Assembly (NCBI GenBank): GCA_949358305.1 | Contig: OX442322.1 | Span: forward strand, 5,890,001 to 5,954,000 | Direction: 5' to 3' | DNA length: 64,000 nt | Source of the DNA: Strigamia acuminata | Lineage: Eukaryota; Arthropoda; Chilopoda; Geophilomorpha; Linotaeniidae | In this document: positions 30,021 through 42,214 of the stretch, piece after piece | Numbering within the stretch: the first letter of the stretch is position 1 | Layout of the letters: every line of letters begins with the position of its first letter | Made by a program: the position numbers and the translations under genes | Notes under the pieces: model-generated | Seen by the model: the letters and a program-made list of their open reading frames with translations, nothing else | Told to the model about the DNA's origin: nothing | Database searches by the model: none

Positions 30021-30034
30021 GGGGGGGGGGGAGA
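30021..30034 (+). other. Polypurine tract of Gypsy-E
   Basis: A run of G residues followed by GAGA lies immediately before the 3' LTR start TGTGACC; an unusually G-pure plus-strand primer. Confidence 0.8.
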
Positions 30035-30627
30035 TGTGACCGCCAGGCCACCTAGGTGACCTGCGGCACTGCCACATACCACCGTGCGGCCCCAAAGGTC
30101 AACCCCTACGTGGGTAGTTGACCTAGCCCGGGGAGGAGGGAGTGGAGTGGTGTGGTGAGGAGGGAGTGTTGTGAGAGAGTTGAGTGTGGGACACGGCCTG
30201 AGAAGGACGTGCCTGCAGCAGCTCCCCGAGAGGAGAAGGTGTTCATCTGGGAGGGACAAGCAGTGTCCCGGTTTGACTCTGTACTCCTCACCATTCACCA
30301 CGATGATACTCAGTATGACGGCTCCCACCGTTATACAGCCTCCATGAGTGGACGCGTGGGTCGTAGGTAAGTACGACACGAATGTTAAGTCGAACCGACC
30401 ACGCCACGCATTGGGTTCCCACCCAGTGTGTGGCGGGTCGGTTGCCGGTGCGGTGTGCCTTCGTGGCACCTCTGCAGCGGGTGACGGGTTTCCCCATACC
30501 CCTAGACAACGCAATAAAGGCCAACCAACCAATATTGTGGGAAGTCTCCGTCATTTACGTGAAGTATGCGTCCCTACCAAGTGTTCTCAGTCCCCTGACT
30601 ACACTGGAAGAGACCATAGCAGTCACA
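30035..30627 (+). repeat. 3' LTR of Gypsy-E (593 bp)
   Basis: About 99% identical to 18146-18737; carries AATAAA at 30513-30518; ends AGTCACA before ACGT. Confidence 0.95.
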
Positions 30628-30631
30628 ACGT
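30628..30631. repeat. Target-site duplication ACGT, right (Gypsy-E)
   Basis: Copy of 18142-18145. Confidence 0.92.
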
Positions 30632-32913
30632 TACTGAAGACAAAGAGGCGGATCACATTGCGACTTTATCACCTAAGGAATTGGACAGATTCATGACAAA
30701 GAAAGATAAAGCCCTCGGCCACATCTACATTTACGTGAGCCCGGGCAAGCGTTTGGTACTAGAGACTTGTAACACCCCAAAGGAGGCGTGGGACACGCTC
30801 GCCAAAATCTACGCGCCTAGTTTGAGGGCACGTCAAGCAGCCATGCGCTGGGAGTTTCTAAGCCTCCAACTCCAGCCCGACGAAGACATGCCTGATTTCA
30901 TTGCCCGCGTCGACAATTACGCACGACAATTACGTGACGTTGGGAAAACCGTTACAGAAATTCATCAAGCTTACCAGTACTTGAAGTGTTTGCCGCCCGA
31001 ATACGCTCAGGCCACATTCGCTATTTATCATTGGCCGGATCCACAGTTTACGCCTACATTGGTGGCTGAGCAATTAATTTCTGAACATTTACAATTGAAG
31101 TCGATTGGACTACTAGGAACAACTCCACCGACGGCTCACGCTTTCGCAAAAGGGCAGTACCGTCCACGCAACAAGTCTGGCCCACGTGACATATCAACCA
31201 TCAAATGTTTCAATTGCGATCAGCTCGGACATTACGCTAACAGATGTCCGCGTCCGCCACGTCAAAATCAGGGCCAACCTACGGTCACGCTGCAACGTAA
31301 TTTTCGCAGTAAGAGTCGAAGGCGCAATACAAACGCCGCTGCAAAGACCAACACAACGCGACCTCGTGAAAGCTCCCATCCACATCGCGAAGGGACATTT
31401 TTCGTGAACGCACCGCAGATTGTCTATTCTCCAGTTGCCCACTTCATGCAATCCAATGAATGGATATTGGATTGCGGCGCTACGGACCACGTATCTCACG
31501 TACGCGCTTGGTTCACCGATTTCACCGACGTTATCTCTTTTGACATTGAGTTAGGGCAGGGCAAGTCCTAAGTCACCGGGAAAGGAACAGTACGACTTCT
31601 ATTAGCCATTGATAAAACGCGATGCAATGTTAATTTGACGAATGTCCTCTGCGCACCGAACTTCGAGGCAAACTTGGTTTCGGTTTCGAAGATAGATAAG
31701 GCTCGACATCATATCCACATCTTTAACAGCGAGATTCACGTTTATCAATCGGATATCCGTAGTCCTCTCATTCGTGCGAAAGAACGAGGTGGATTATACT
31801 ATGTGGACGGTTTGTGCTCGACGCCGGCGCTTGCGACGACTGTCTCAAAGACGGTACAACCGACAACCCCACCAGCACAAACATTTGTAATGGTTGAAGA
31901 AGATTTTATCAAAATCCCGAAACAGAAGAAGGGAAAATCACAACAGAGAGAGATTACGGACTTCCGGATAGAAATGCCAGTTGTTGAAGCTACAAAACCA
32001 ATTCCTACCCAACAAGCTCTTATCCCAGTCAATCCGATACATCCTCCTGTTCCTACTCCCGTCCACAACGATCCATCTACTCTCCCATCCTATGCAAATG
32101 CATTGCAATCAATCTCAACCATGAACTCCTTTCCTCCGCTTGGCAACAACACTCCATCTCCGAAGAAAATCATTGCTAATCCGGCTTCTGTCAAAGACGC
32201 CACCGGTTTAAGGCATAGTCGCCTAGGCCACCTATATACCAATGCGATGAAATTATTGGCCGCCAATGACCAGGCATACAGGATGGAACCAGCGGAAGTG
32301 AGTTGAGAAGTGGCGTGTAATGACTGCCGTATAGCGAAGTCTACAAGGGCATCGCATAAACCAAATCCGAACCCCTCGACTTCGAAACCTTTGGACCTTC
32401 TCCACATGGACGTTTGGGGACCAGCCCCTATCACATCATTTAGAGGACCACGTTTTGTTCTCACCGTCATTGACGACGCGACGCGATACTGTTGGATCAT
32501 CCCTCTGGCCCAGAAATCGCAGGTTTTCGCAACCTTCAAGGACTTTGTCGCTCGAGTTGAAAGGATTCAAGACACTCGCGTAAAGGCTATCCGTACAGAT
32601 CAAGGCAGGGAGTTCATGTCGAATGAGTTTCTCCGCTATCTCCAAGAAAAGGGCATTCAAAGACAACGAACCAACCCCTCATCGCCACAGATGAACGGCA
32701 CGGCCGAGCGCATGAACCGGACAATAATCGACAATGTCCGCGCAATCATCTCCGAAACCAAACTTCCATGTGCGTTTTGGGCCGAGCTGGATGTTACCTT
32801 TGCTTATATCAAGAACCGGAGCCTTCATTCTCGTCTGAACAATCAAGTTCCTTACATCCTTTGGCGGCACAGAGCATTGTCATTACGACAGCGATTCGGA
32901 CACGGTGCGGCCG
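30632..32913 (+). pseudogene. CopiaII-3 gag-pol remnant
   Basis: Continues the gag fragment of 18054-18145 in the same frame. UBN2 gag with CNTPKEAWDTLAKIYAPS, CCHC knuckle CFNCDQLGHYANRC, protease DCGATDHVSH, GAG-pre-integrase finger and an integrase core with RTDQGREF and GTAERMN. Two further in-frame stops interrupt it: TAA at 31569-31571 in the protease and TGA at 32304-32306 in the zinc finger. The match to CopiaII-1 breaks up after RALSLR, near 32890, and CopiaII-2 begins at 32914. No RT remains in the window. This is the oldest and most decayed copia copy. Confidence 0.87.
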
Positions 32914-33342
32914 TGCAAAAGCACTTATACGCCGTCAAAAGAACACACAAAGTGTTTAAAAACAATAAAACAATTTATTATAAACGAGAATGCTTACATT
33001 GGGTTCCATTTCTAAGTTGAACCATGGAGAAAATACAAAGGAGGCGAGCACCTCTGTGCTGCGCCATGTTGGAAAACATAAGTGAACAGTAACGCCATCT
33101 GGCGTTGATCGAGAACAATAAATACAACTAAATACTAGACAATGCAAGATGCCTAATGCTTAAAGACTAATAATTAAATGCATTGTGCTCAATGCATGAC
33201 AAATGATTTGAAATGTCAATAACACATTGGAGAATAAACAATATATCAAAATATGAGAATTAACGGAACAAATATCGAAGTGTATAAATATAACATAATG
33301 TTTAACCGCATTTTGAAGTAAATAGCGCAAAGCGCACCAACA
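32914..33342 (-). repeat. 3' LTR of CopiaII-2 (about 429 bp, minus)
   Basis: On the minus strand it starts TGTTGGTG directly after a G-rich tract and ends TTTTGCA; AATAAA appears as TATAATAAATTG. Similar to the CopiaII-1 LTR. The left edge is set by the TG...CA rule and could shift by some bases. Confidence 0.7.
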
Positions 33343-33355
33343 AATCCCCCCATAC
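33343..33355 (-). other. Polypurine tract of CopiaII-2
   Basis: Minus-strand GTATGGGGGGATT immediately upstream of the LTR start. Confidence 0.75.
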
Positions 33356-33591
33356 TTCAAAATGGGTTCCGAAATACAATTGATAACTTAAAAAGAACAC
33401 GGGATCTTTTGGTAACTAAATAGAAAACGAGAATAATAAAATTTTGGAATTATTGTGTCGTGTACTATCGTTAACATCACTTGACTAAGCTCAGAATTCC
33501 CAATCTAACTACACGATAAAACCTCGAATCCGGGAGAAATAACTAAAGAATGTCCGAAAAATGCGATGAGAAATAAAGATGTCGAAATCGG

Positions 33592-36500
33592 TCACTGGCA
33601 GAAAATTCCCGCGGTGAGCATTCGGAGTCGTTCCGACCCGAGCCACTTGGTGAATATATCGGCTACGTTCGTTTCACCGGGGATCTTCCGTAAATCAAAG
33701 CACTTTGCCAGATACCACTCCCGCAACCAGTGGTACTTCACGCGAATATGTTTGGTTTTCGCGTTCTCGACGTCGTTGGAAGTGAACTAAATCGACGTTA
33801 AAGCGTCGGAATAAACGAGAGGTCGAGAGATGCGGTTGAGAAACGGGAGCTTTGCGAATATGTCGTCGAGCCAGTACAACTCTTTCACGCACTCAACGAG
33901 GGCGATGAATTCTGCCTCCATCGTTGAGCACGCGACCGATGACTGCTTCCTGCAATACCAGCCGATGGGGACTTGGCCGATATAGGTAATAAAACCTCCG
34001 AAGCTGAGCGATGTTTCGGTGTCGGAAGCCCAAGAAGCGTCGGTGTATGCCCATAACTGGCTCGTCGTACATCCAGACAATTCGATCGCGTAGTCGGCCG
34101 TATTCGCAACGTAGCGGAGAACTTGAAGGAGGGCGGGAATATGGGTTTTATCGTAACAGGTGTTGTATTGTGACAACGCGATGACGGAATATAGAATGCC
34201 CGGTCGAGTACGAGATGCGAGGAACAGAAGCGATCCGATTAACGATCGATACGGGAAGTCGGACAGGTTTTCGGTGGACCCCTTCTTCAAAGTTGTTCCT
34301 GGCGTAACGGGGACTTTAATCATCTTGTCCGGCGTAACCTCGAATTTCTTGAGCATTTTGTCGATGTATGCCCGTTGGATAATAAACACTCTTCCTGCGG
34401 ATCTGATGAAGTCAACGCCGAGCAATCGAGAGATGGGCCCGAGGTTGACGATCTCGAACTTCGATGAAATTAGCCGTAGGATTTGATCAAAAATGCCGTC
34501 TGTCGAGTAGAAAAGAACGATGTCGTCCACGTAGACTAGCATTACGGCTGAAGTTCTGAAAATATAAACACAGTTGCACGCAGGTAGTTTGCGAAATCCG
34601 AGTTCTCGAAGCGTGGCATCTAACTTTTCGTACCACTGACGGCCAGATTGGTGGAGACCGTACAGTGATTTGATAAGGAGCCAGACATTATTCGGGTTGG
34701 AGCAGTAGGCACCGGCGGGAATCCGCATGTAGACTCGGTGCTCGAGCTCACCATAAAGGTAAGCACACTTCACGTCAAGGTGAGCGTCTTTCCAACCTTG
34801 TAGAATCACGAGGAGACAAAAGAAGAATCGGATGAGTACGAAGTTTACGACGGGGCTGAAGACCTCGTCGTAATCAACCCCGAGGGTTTGTTGGAATCCT
34901 TGCGCGACTAATCTGGCGCGGTATCTCGTGATTTGTCCCGATGCGTCCGTTTTCAACTTGAACAGCCATTTACAGCCGAGAATTGTCGTATTCGGTGGTT
35001 TCGGGACTTCCTGATAAACCTCACGCTTCTTGTAAATATCGAGTTCTTCATCGATAGCACCTTGCCATTTGGGCGCCTCAGGAAACTTGACAGCCTCTGC
35101 GTATGATCCCGGCTCCCGGCGGCAAAAATAAGCTCGAGGTTGGAGTGGCTGGACAACGGGCAATTGATGTTCGAAGTTTCCGAAGAAGAATAGGCTTTCA
35201 TCGTAGAGTAATCCTTCTTTGTCGCAATAAGCTTGAATATCGGGCTTAGAACGTAGACGAACGCCGGGCTTCGGAAAGTAATAAACATCTATCTTAGTTT
35301 GACCTGGAACTTGATCTTTACGAAGATGCTCCTCGCGGCGCCAGTTGCTGAACGGATTGTTGCCTCCGACTGGGCGCCATTTATATGTCGTACTGCCGGT
35401 ATCAACAATGACGGGTGCGTCAGGAGGACGTGCGGGCGCACATCCTCTTCTCGTCGCTACGTTTCTCGGAGGAGAACCCGGAGGAGAATCCAATGGAGAT
35501 CCTGTCGGTGTCGTGCCAAGAGAGGCATCCCGAGTCAAGTCCTGAGATAACATGATGTCAGTAGGCAAAATTAAAGGCATTGCCTCGGCTCCGAGGACTA
35601 GAGGTCCAAAACCAGGTGGTGGGGATCGTAGTCCTGGCGGAGGAGAACGTAAGCCCGGTGGAGGAGAATGTGAAGGCGCCAAATCGTCAGAGTCGTAATC
35701 GTCTGTCGTGTCGCCTCTATCATCTGAATCGGAGTTCCTCGGAAGCTGTAAATACTCAATGTGGTCGTCAAACTTGACGTGAGACGATTGTTGGACAGGT
35801 AATTCGGGTTCCGGTTCAGTAAAAGATTGATTGTTCGTATTAGAAGGTCGCTGAGTTCGGCGGAAAGATTGTCTTTCGTCGATTTTAACGTGAATTGACT
35901 CAACGACTTTATTATCGGCGGGGTTCCACACACGGTATCCGCGCGTTGTCGACGCATAACCAACTAGATAACCTTCCCACGCACGAGGTGCCAGTTTGCT
36001 ACGTCCGGGCGCGATGATGTGCACCCAACATTTCGATCCCAGTTTGCGAAGATGTCGAACCGATAATGCCCGTTGACGCCAAAGGATATAAGGCACTTCA
36101 TTCTTTAATCGTGAGTGGGGTGAGTGATTTTTGAGATAAGCAAATGTAACGACGATTTCTGCCCAAAGTCCTTCTGGCAGTCGAGCCTCATCTAATGTTG
36201 CTCGCATGAAATCGGCCATCGTCCGGTTGATTCGCTCGGCTGTGCCGTTCATTTGCGGTGATGACGGGTTCGTACGTTGTGCTTGAATCCCACTTTTACG
36301 TAAATATTTGGCGAATTTGTTCGACATGAACTCGCCGCCCCTGTCGGTCCGGATGGCCTTGACTCGAGTGTCCGCCACTCTCTCGATTCGGGACACAAAG
36401 TCTTTAAAGCACTCGAAGGTTTGAGATTTCTGGGCCAAAGGAAACATCCATGTATAACGCGTTGCGTCGTCGATGATCGTGAAAATGTAACGAGCGCCAC

Positions 36501-37139
36501 CAAATGAATCCTGTTGATGTGGGTCCCACAAATCCATGTGGAGTAAATCCAACGCTTTCGTCATAATAGGGTGATCATCCGGTTTGTGGGATGCCCGTGT
36601 CGATTTACCGATGCGACAATGATTGCAGGCCAGTTCCTTCGTAACTTCGCTGGGTTCTATTCCGTAAACCTGCTCATTCGCCGCCGAAAGCTTCATAGCA
36701 TTCGTATGCAAATGTCCTAGTCGACTGTGCCATATCCCAGTCGCATCCTTCCTCGAAGTCGGCGCCGCAACCTTTTTCTGATTGGTTCCGGAAGAAGGTA
36801 GAGGAGAGGATGGGACATGGGCGAATGGAATCGACTTTAATATGTCGACATAGGATTGATGAGAGGCGGATGCGGTTTCGGCTTGGATAGGTGTCGGAGT
36901 GGGAGCAGGAGCAGGAGGAGATTTCGGAGTTGGAATGGGAAGTGTCGCCTGTGGTAACGGCGGAAACTCAATCCGGAAATCCGACGTCTCACGTTCCTTC
37001 TGCTTCTTTTTCGGCTTTGGAATTTTGACGAAGTCTTCCTCAACAGTGACTAAAGTCTTTACTGGAGGTGGAAGTTCCGAAACAGAAACAGCACTCGTAA
37101 CCGTAGACACGGGTGGACACAAGCCGTCGACGTAGTAAA
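33592..37139 (-). pseudogene. pol: CopiaII-2 Pol (integrase, RT, RNase H) with one nonsense codon, 5' cut off
   Basis: The frame begins abruptly at the Copia-B edge within the linker after protease (YYVDGL). Domains: GAG-pre-integrase finger (WHSRLGHLH, CNHC), integrase core (HMDLWD, RTDRGGEF, GTAERIN), SPPPGLR repeats, RVT_2 with ILGCKWLF and intact YVDD, RNase H with YTDASWAS and STMEAEF. A TAG at 33789-33787 falls in the last part of RNase H; the same frame then continues with family-typical C-terminal sequence (KHIRVKYHWLREW, VADIFTKWL) to a TGA at 33594-33592. Apart from that stop and the missing 5' end the copy is well kept. Confidence 0.9.
35615..35680 (-). repeat. Short tandem repeat in CopiaII-2 pol linker
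   Basis: Three repeats encoding SPPPGLR or SPPPGFG in the linker between integrase and RT. Confidence 0.65.
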
Positions 37140-37444
37140 TGTTGAGATATTATGTGCTGATGTATCGTATTGTCAAGCTGTGACACTTTGTATATTTATC
37201 GTGACCTTTTGTTATCTTTTGCATTTGGCTAAACAAATAGCCGCTGCTCTATTTACAAGTGTGTTTGCTTTTATTCCCATAAGGTGGCGTTGTATATCTA
37301 TTGGCATGTCATGTGACTTGAGAAATAAAACTCACTCTATGTTTGATTTCATACCTGTAAACACCTGTGTTTTTACTTTGGACATTTTCTACACCATTGC
37401 TGCAGAACTATGCAATTAACACAAGTATACAAGCAATTTCAACA
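37140..37444 (+). repeat. 5' LTR of Copia-B (305 bp)
   Basis: Begins TGTTGAG and ends TTCAACA before the primer site; AATAAA in GAGAAATAAAACTC. Diverged from the Copia-A and -C LTRs but with the same layout. Confidence 0.85.
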
Positions 37445-37445
37445 A

Positions 37446-37456
37446 GGTTATGGGCC
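37446..37456 (+). other. Primer-binding site of Copia-B
   Basis: GGTTATGGGCC, the same initiator-tRNA-Met fragment site as in Copia-A and Copia-C. Confidence 0.8.
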
Positions 37457-37715
37457 AATATAAAGCAGGAAAAGTGTCCAGTGTGATTTTGAAGCAGTTT
37501 GAGTCATTTGAGGTCAGCAGTGAAAATTTCCTCATTTTCATCCAAAATGGCGGCGCCCATGGTGGATGTCATCAATTTGTGTTTGTGCCTGGATTCCACG
37601 ACTTTGGAGGCGACAACTAGACGCCACGGAGCACAGGAACAATAATTGGTTCAAACTATATACAATTATTAATTCTTTCTTTTGTTTATTCCTGTTTTCG
37701 GGAATTTATTTCGGG

Positions 37716-37753
37716 ATCGGAACGCGCCGATACGTAACGACGACGTGTCGTTA
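37716..37753 (+). promoter_or_regulatory. Double hairpin in Copia-B leader
   Basis: ATCGG pairs with CCGAT around AACGCG; TAACGAC pairs with GTCGTTA around GACGT. Stem bases differ from Copia-A and -C but pairing is kept. Confidence 0.6.
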
Positions 37754-37811
37754 TTTTTGGGTTAAAAAACGTCTCGACGTGGATTATACGACGGCGCAAA
37801 TTCCCAGCAAC

Positions 37812-37826
37812 CACACGCGAAGTGTG
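37812..37826 (+). promoter_or_regulatory. GNGAA-loop hairpin 1, Copia-B
   Basis: CACAC and GTGTG around GCGAA. Confidence 0.55.
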
Positions 37827-37957
37827 AACGGGAATCCAGGATAATACAAGCGGAGGAAAAGGACTTTCACGGGAACGACCTGGAATTAAATGAACAATTT
37901 GCGGAATCGACACAAGACGAGAAAATCAACGAGAAAAGACAATTTTGAGCTGGGAAA

Positions 37958-37972
37958 TACACGGGAAGTGTA
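37958..37972 (+). promoter_or_regulatory. GNGAA-loop hairpin 2, Copia-B
   Basis: TACAC and GTGTA around GGGAA; Copia-A and -C have TGCAC and GTGTA at this place, so a G-U pair there corresponds to an A-U pair here. Confidence 0.55.
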
Positions 37973-38226
37973 ATTCAACTAGAACTACAGCTAGACAACG
38001 TCAGGAAAACACCATTTTCGAATATTTTACTGAATTTTTGTTGAATTTTCGATATATTGTTAGTTTAGTGTTGTAACAGGATTCACTAACTTAGTTTAAG
38101 AGCGAACTAACCTCGCAACACTGCACCTAGTTGCGAGTTACCAGTACAGAAAGTGTTTTTTGGGGGAAACAAGTGTTCGTGCCGTGTGTCAAACCAAGTT
38201 CGAGTCGTTTACTATCGTAAATCAGG

Positions 38227-41200
38227 ATGGATTCGGACAAATTGGACAGAAAAGTCACGTTGTTGAACCGCACAAATTATGACGGCTGGAAGCAACAGAT
38301 TAAGGTTCTGTTGATGCACCACGGTTGTTGGGCGTTCACAGATGGAACAGAAGAAGCACTAGCACCTAGAGCGTCATGGCGAGATCGGTCCGACTATCAG
38401 CTGCGAAAAGAAAGAGCTTTCAGTCTGATTTATTATTCAATCGAGGAGCAGTACCACGAGCTGCTCAATGGGATTGATGACGCCAAGACAGCGTGGATCA
38501 CCTTGAAAACCAATTTCGAGCCGGTGTCAAGAGCACGTACAATACGTTTATTGGACGAATTTTTCAGTCTTAAGTACGATCCAGCCACGGAGACGATTGG
38601 AGTTTTTGCCGCAAAAATTAGGAATGCTGCAAAGAAGTTGGCGGATGTGAAACATCAGTTGGACAACTTATATCAGGCCTTCCAGTTGATTCGTTACTTG
38701 CCACAAGAGTTTCAATCAATTGTGCAGAGCATATATAGGTGGGAAGATAAAGACTTTACACTGGAAAAGGTGGAAGTGGAGTTAGTGGCAGAAGAAGGTC
38801 GACTTGCACAACAGAGAAGGGATTCGGGCCAGGGGCCAATCGTCGATGCCTTCAGCACGGGGCCAAACAACTCCAACGCGAAAAATAACGACAACACGCC
38901 AAAGTTCCAGCAACAACAGCAACAAGGGAATAGTAGCCAAAACAGTCTTGGGTTTGGAGGAGGACAAAGAGGTGGACGATCGAATTATCGTGGAAACAAG
39001 AACACAAGGAATTTTCGAAGAAACACCACCGGATCATCACCACGGGGGCCGTGTTTCCGATGCAATCAGCCAGGACACTGGGCGAGGGATTGCACAGTCC
39101 AACTCACACCAGCTAATAACCAAAACATGAATACTGTCGAAGAATTGGACACGGATATGATGAATGTTGGCTTCCTTACCGAATTGAGTGAAGAGGAAAT
39201 GCTGCAATGCGGCGCAACCAGCAGTTGTTGGATTTATGATACCGGGGCCACTGGGCATTTCTGTAAGGATAGGAATCAATTCGTAAATTTCCAAGAAATG
39301 GAAGGCACCATTAGCCAAGCAGACAAAAAGACGCTAATACAAATTCAAGGAGTCGGAGACGTGTGCGTGATGTGTGTCGTAGGAACTGACACAATTCCAA
39401 TTACATTGAAGAAAGTGTATTACGCGCCGGATTTAAGGAGAAATCTGTTATCGGGTCCTTGCATCGACGAAGCAAGATGCAAAGTGGCGATTGGTTCAGG
39501 AGTAGTGAAAATTTACGATCCACAATGGAAGAGACAATTAATGGAGGCAATTAAAAAGGACAGACTTTATTATGTCAAAACAAGTGATTCAAAACTAGAA
39601 ATTGAAAAATTGAAGTTGAAAGAAAGCAACAAGGCAAGTACTGGCGAGCAGCATACACAACAAATGCAAGAACCAACTAGCTCGACCAAAAAGGCATCCA
39701 ATCCAGAAGAAGCGAGATTATGGCATGAGAGACTTGGACACATCCACTTCCCAAGCGTGCAAGAGATGAGCAAGCGTGATGCAGTAGTTGGACTACCGAT
39801 TTTGGACGTGCCAATCACGCAGTGTGACGTTTGCACGCTGGCGAAGAAAAAGGCCATCTCTCATAAATCTTTACCAGGAATTAGATCGAAGCAACCGTTG
39901 GAACTTTTGCACATGGATGTATGCGAGGCTTTTTCAACGCCAACACTTTCAGGAAATAGATATTTCCTAACCATTACGGATGATTTTTCCCGTTATTCCA
40001 CGGTTTATTTGATGAAACAGAAGGATGAGGTGTTCGGCATTTTCCAAAAACACGCAAAACGGATTGAAAGATTACTTGGAAAGTCAATCTTGGCCATCCG
40101 CACGGACAATGGGATGGAGTTTTGCTCCAATAAGTTTGGAGAGTATCTTGACCAACAAGGGATCGCTCACGAAAGGACAAATGCGTACACACCAGCCCAA
40201 AACGGTGTGTCTGAAAGATTAAACCAGACATTAGCAAATGGGATGCAAGCGCTCATTTACGACGCACAACTAGAACATCGCTTTTGGGGCGAGGCAATTT
40301 TAACTTTCAACTACCTTAGGAATAGGATAGCGAAGTTAAACTCAGACAAAACACCAATGGAATTATATTATGGCCGCAAACCATCACTTCGGCATTTACG
40401 AAAATTTGGAAGTCTGTGTTTTGTGCAAAAGCGAGTACGTGATGGAAAAATCGACAACAAAGGACTCCATGGTATCATGTTAGGGTATTCCAGAATTACA
40501 AAGGGATACAGAGTCTGGTTACCCGATTTTTCAAAAGTTATTGAGACCAGCGACGTAAAATTCGTTGAGAGCAGGCGCGGTGTTGAAGGCGTGCTGGGCC
40601 TACCGGAGAGATATACGACATACATTGACAATCTCAATGATAATCTGGACAACGACAATGACCGTCAATACTACTCTGACGAGAATGTGAGGCCACCGCT
40701 ACCCCCGCCACAACCTATCAAGAAGAAAGAGGGAGAAGAATTACCTCCAGTCAGGTTGAAGTTTAGACTGCCGGAAGATGCATTGCGACACAACTTACCA
40801 GCAGCAAAGCAACCAAACATTTTGCAACAGCCTGGACAGGTTTTTCCAAACCCAATTCCGACCATACCAGCTCTCGTATGGAAAAAGACCGAGAAGACAA
40901 GACCAACGGGTCAGAAAGACATTGAGTATACGATCGAGGGATACGATAAACCAAGACTGCGTTCAATTCCGGAAGTCAAACGCTATTGTGTGGAACACAA
41001 TCTTCGCATTCCGGAACACCTTTTTGACGACAAAAGGAAAAAGAAGCCTTCCGAATCGAATGTGACTGCGGATAACATTGACGTTGACCTGGAAGCGAAT
41101 CATCTCGAAGTATTTATACCAACGCGCTTTGAACAAGTCGCCAATGCTCCTGAAAAACAACAGTGGGATCAAGCGATGTGCGACGAGATTGATACGATGC

Positions 41201-41416
41201 ACGAGCGTGAGGTGTGGGAGTTGGTTCCACCGCCGCCAGACACCAAGATTATTGGCTGCAAGTGGATTTACACCACTAAACAGAACGATGAGGGGAAAAT
41301 CGCGCGCTACAAAGCGAGACTTGTCGCGCAAGGTTTCTCACAAGTCTACGGCGAGTCGTACGAAGAAACATTTTCACCAGTAGTCGACTTCTCTATCGTT
41401 CGACTTATGTTCACGT
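38227..41416 (+). pseudogene. Copia-B Gag-protease-integrase-RT, 5' segment
   Basis: About 1063 codons from the ATG (MDSDKLDRK), open up to the Gypsy-2 insertion. UBN2 gag, CCHC knuckle CFRCNQPGHWARDC, protease IYDTGATGHF, GAG-pre-integrase finger, integrase core (HMDVCEAF, RTDNGMEF, SERLNQT) and the start of RVT_2 (PPPDTKIIGCKWIYT, LVAQGFSQVYGESYEE). The frame stops at the LTR boundary by accident (TGA formed with the LTR start). No earlier disabling change was noticed, so the copy was probably intact when hit. Confidence 0.92.
41413..41416. repeat. Target-site duplication ACGT, left (Gypsy-2)
   Basis: Paired with 59750-59753; one copy removed leaves the Copia-B RT frame continuous. Confidence 0.9.
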
Positions 41417-42214
41417 TGTGACGATTCTACTTTTGGGTTAATTTATTAGTCCTTTGAGATAGATAATTCGGTTTATACAAGACGTTGCTAAGTTTAGCAA
41501 CAACCTAACCGGGATAAGCTACGGAAGTCTTTACAAACATGAATATGTGGACAAGTAGAAATAACTTACAGTTTTAGTGTGACATGACATATTTATTACT
41601 AAATACTAACAACAAAAGATGGGTTCTTGACGCGTGTAAACGGGCGGCATCAACTGGTTGAGGATCCGGGCGAAGCCAGAGGGATACGGCTGACTTGCGG
41701 CATCGTCACAAATATCGCTACGGAGACGTATTTGGTCCGCAGCTCGAGTATCTAATAATGCGAAGGGTCCTTCGCATAAGTAGGAATATTCAGCAGAATA
41801 TTCCATGTTCCAAATGAATAAAAGTAAAGTAATTAGTGGAATACAACAAATGAATTGTTGTATAAATATTAATTGGGCGGGGACCGTCACGACAATTGAG
41901 AGAACGTCGCGGGAGTTGTTGAGACTCCATCCGCCAGCATGCCTTACGACGACAAGATCTCGTGATCAGGCGCCGAGTATTTAATTGTGTGCTTTAACTC
42001 GCTATCGGTGGTACCAACCACCAGGTAAACATTTCTATGGACTTACCGGGTTTAAAAGATATTGCCAATACAGGATTACCAATGCCCGAGTAATTTGTTT
42101 AACACGATATATTTTATATATCATTCACGGGTTACTAACCCGGAGGGTACGATGGGGCGGGGACCGTCACGACGGTCGAGAGAACCATCGCGGGAGGATT
42201 TGACTCCTCCATCC
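41417..42214 (-). repeat. Partial 3' LTR of Gypsy-2 (798 bp kept)
   Basis: Matches 58014-58811 without indels (about 99%). Cut at 42214 by Copia-C; the rest of the LTR, which should begin CGCCAGCATGCC, is not found anywhere after Copia-C and must be deleted. Confidence 0.9.

Larger units (their letters stand above)
18146..30627 (+). mobile_element. Gypsy-E: 12.5-kb Ty3/gypsy-derived element with catalytically altered Pol
   Basis: Bounded by LTRs of 592 and 593 bp that differ by about six substitutions and one single-base indel, and by 4-bp ACGT duplications, so the insertion is recent and its ends exact. Inside are a 3-kb T/G-rich leader, ORF1 (21704-24610, protease-RT-RNase H-like, no integrase core), a 2.4-kb spacer, ORF2 (exon from about 26999 to 29316) and a G-run before the 3' LTR. 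No recognisable Gag or integrase. Both ORFs and the LTRs are GC-rich, unlike the AT-rich neighbours. It was probably mobilised by proteins of another element (inference). Confidence 0.93.
32914..37139 (-). mobile_element. CopiaII-2: copia element split by Copia-B
   Basis: Minus strand: pol coding from 37139 down to 33592, a 3' untranslated part, polypurine tract and 3' LTR (33342-32914). The gag, leader and 5' LTR lie on the far side of Copia-B, beyond the window. It inserted in the CopiaII-3 pol. Confidence 0.83.
37457..38226 (+). other. Copia-B leader with conserved hairpins
   Basis: No gene. Contains the double hairpin (37716-37753) and two GNGAA-loop hairpins (37812-37826 and 37958-37972) matching Copia-A and -C in structure but with different stem bases. 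Confidence 0.65.

Noticed and set aside
29855-30532. 225-codon minus-strand frame in the Gypsy-E 3' LTR, similar to one at 18163-18642
   Set aside because: The similarity exists only because the two LTRs are copies; no domain or conservation beyond that.
41606-41890. 94-codon minus-strand frame repeated at 58203-58487
   Set aside because: Both lie in the two LTR copies of Gypsy-2; duplication is due to the LTRs and the frame has no domain.
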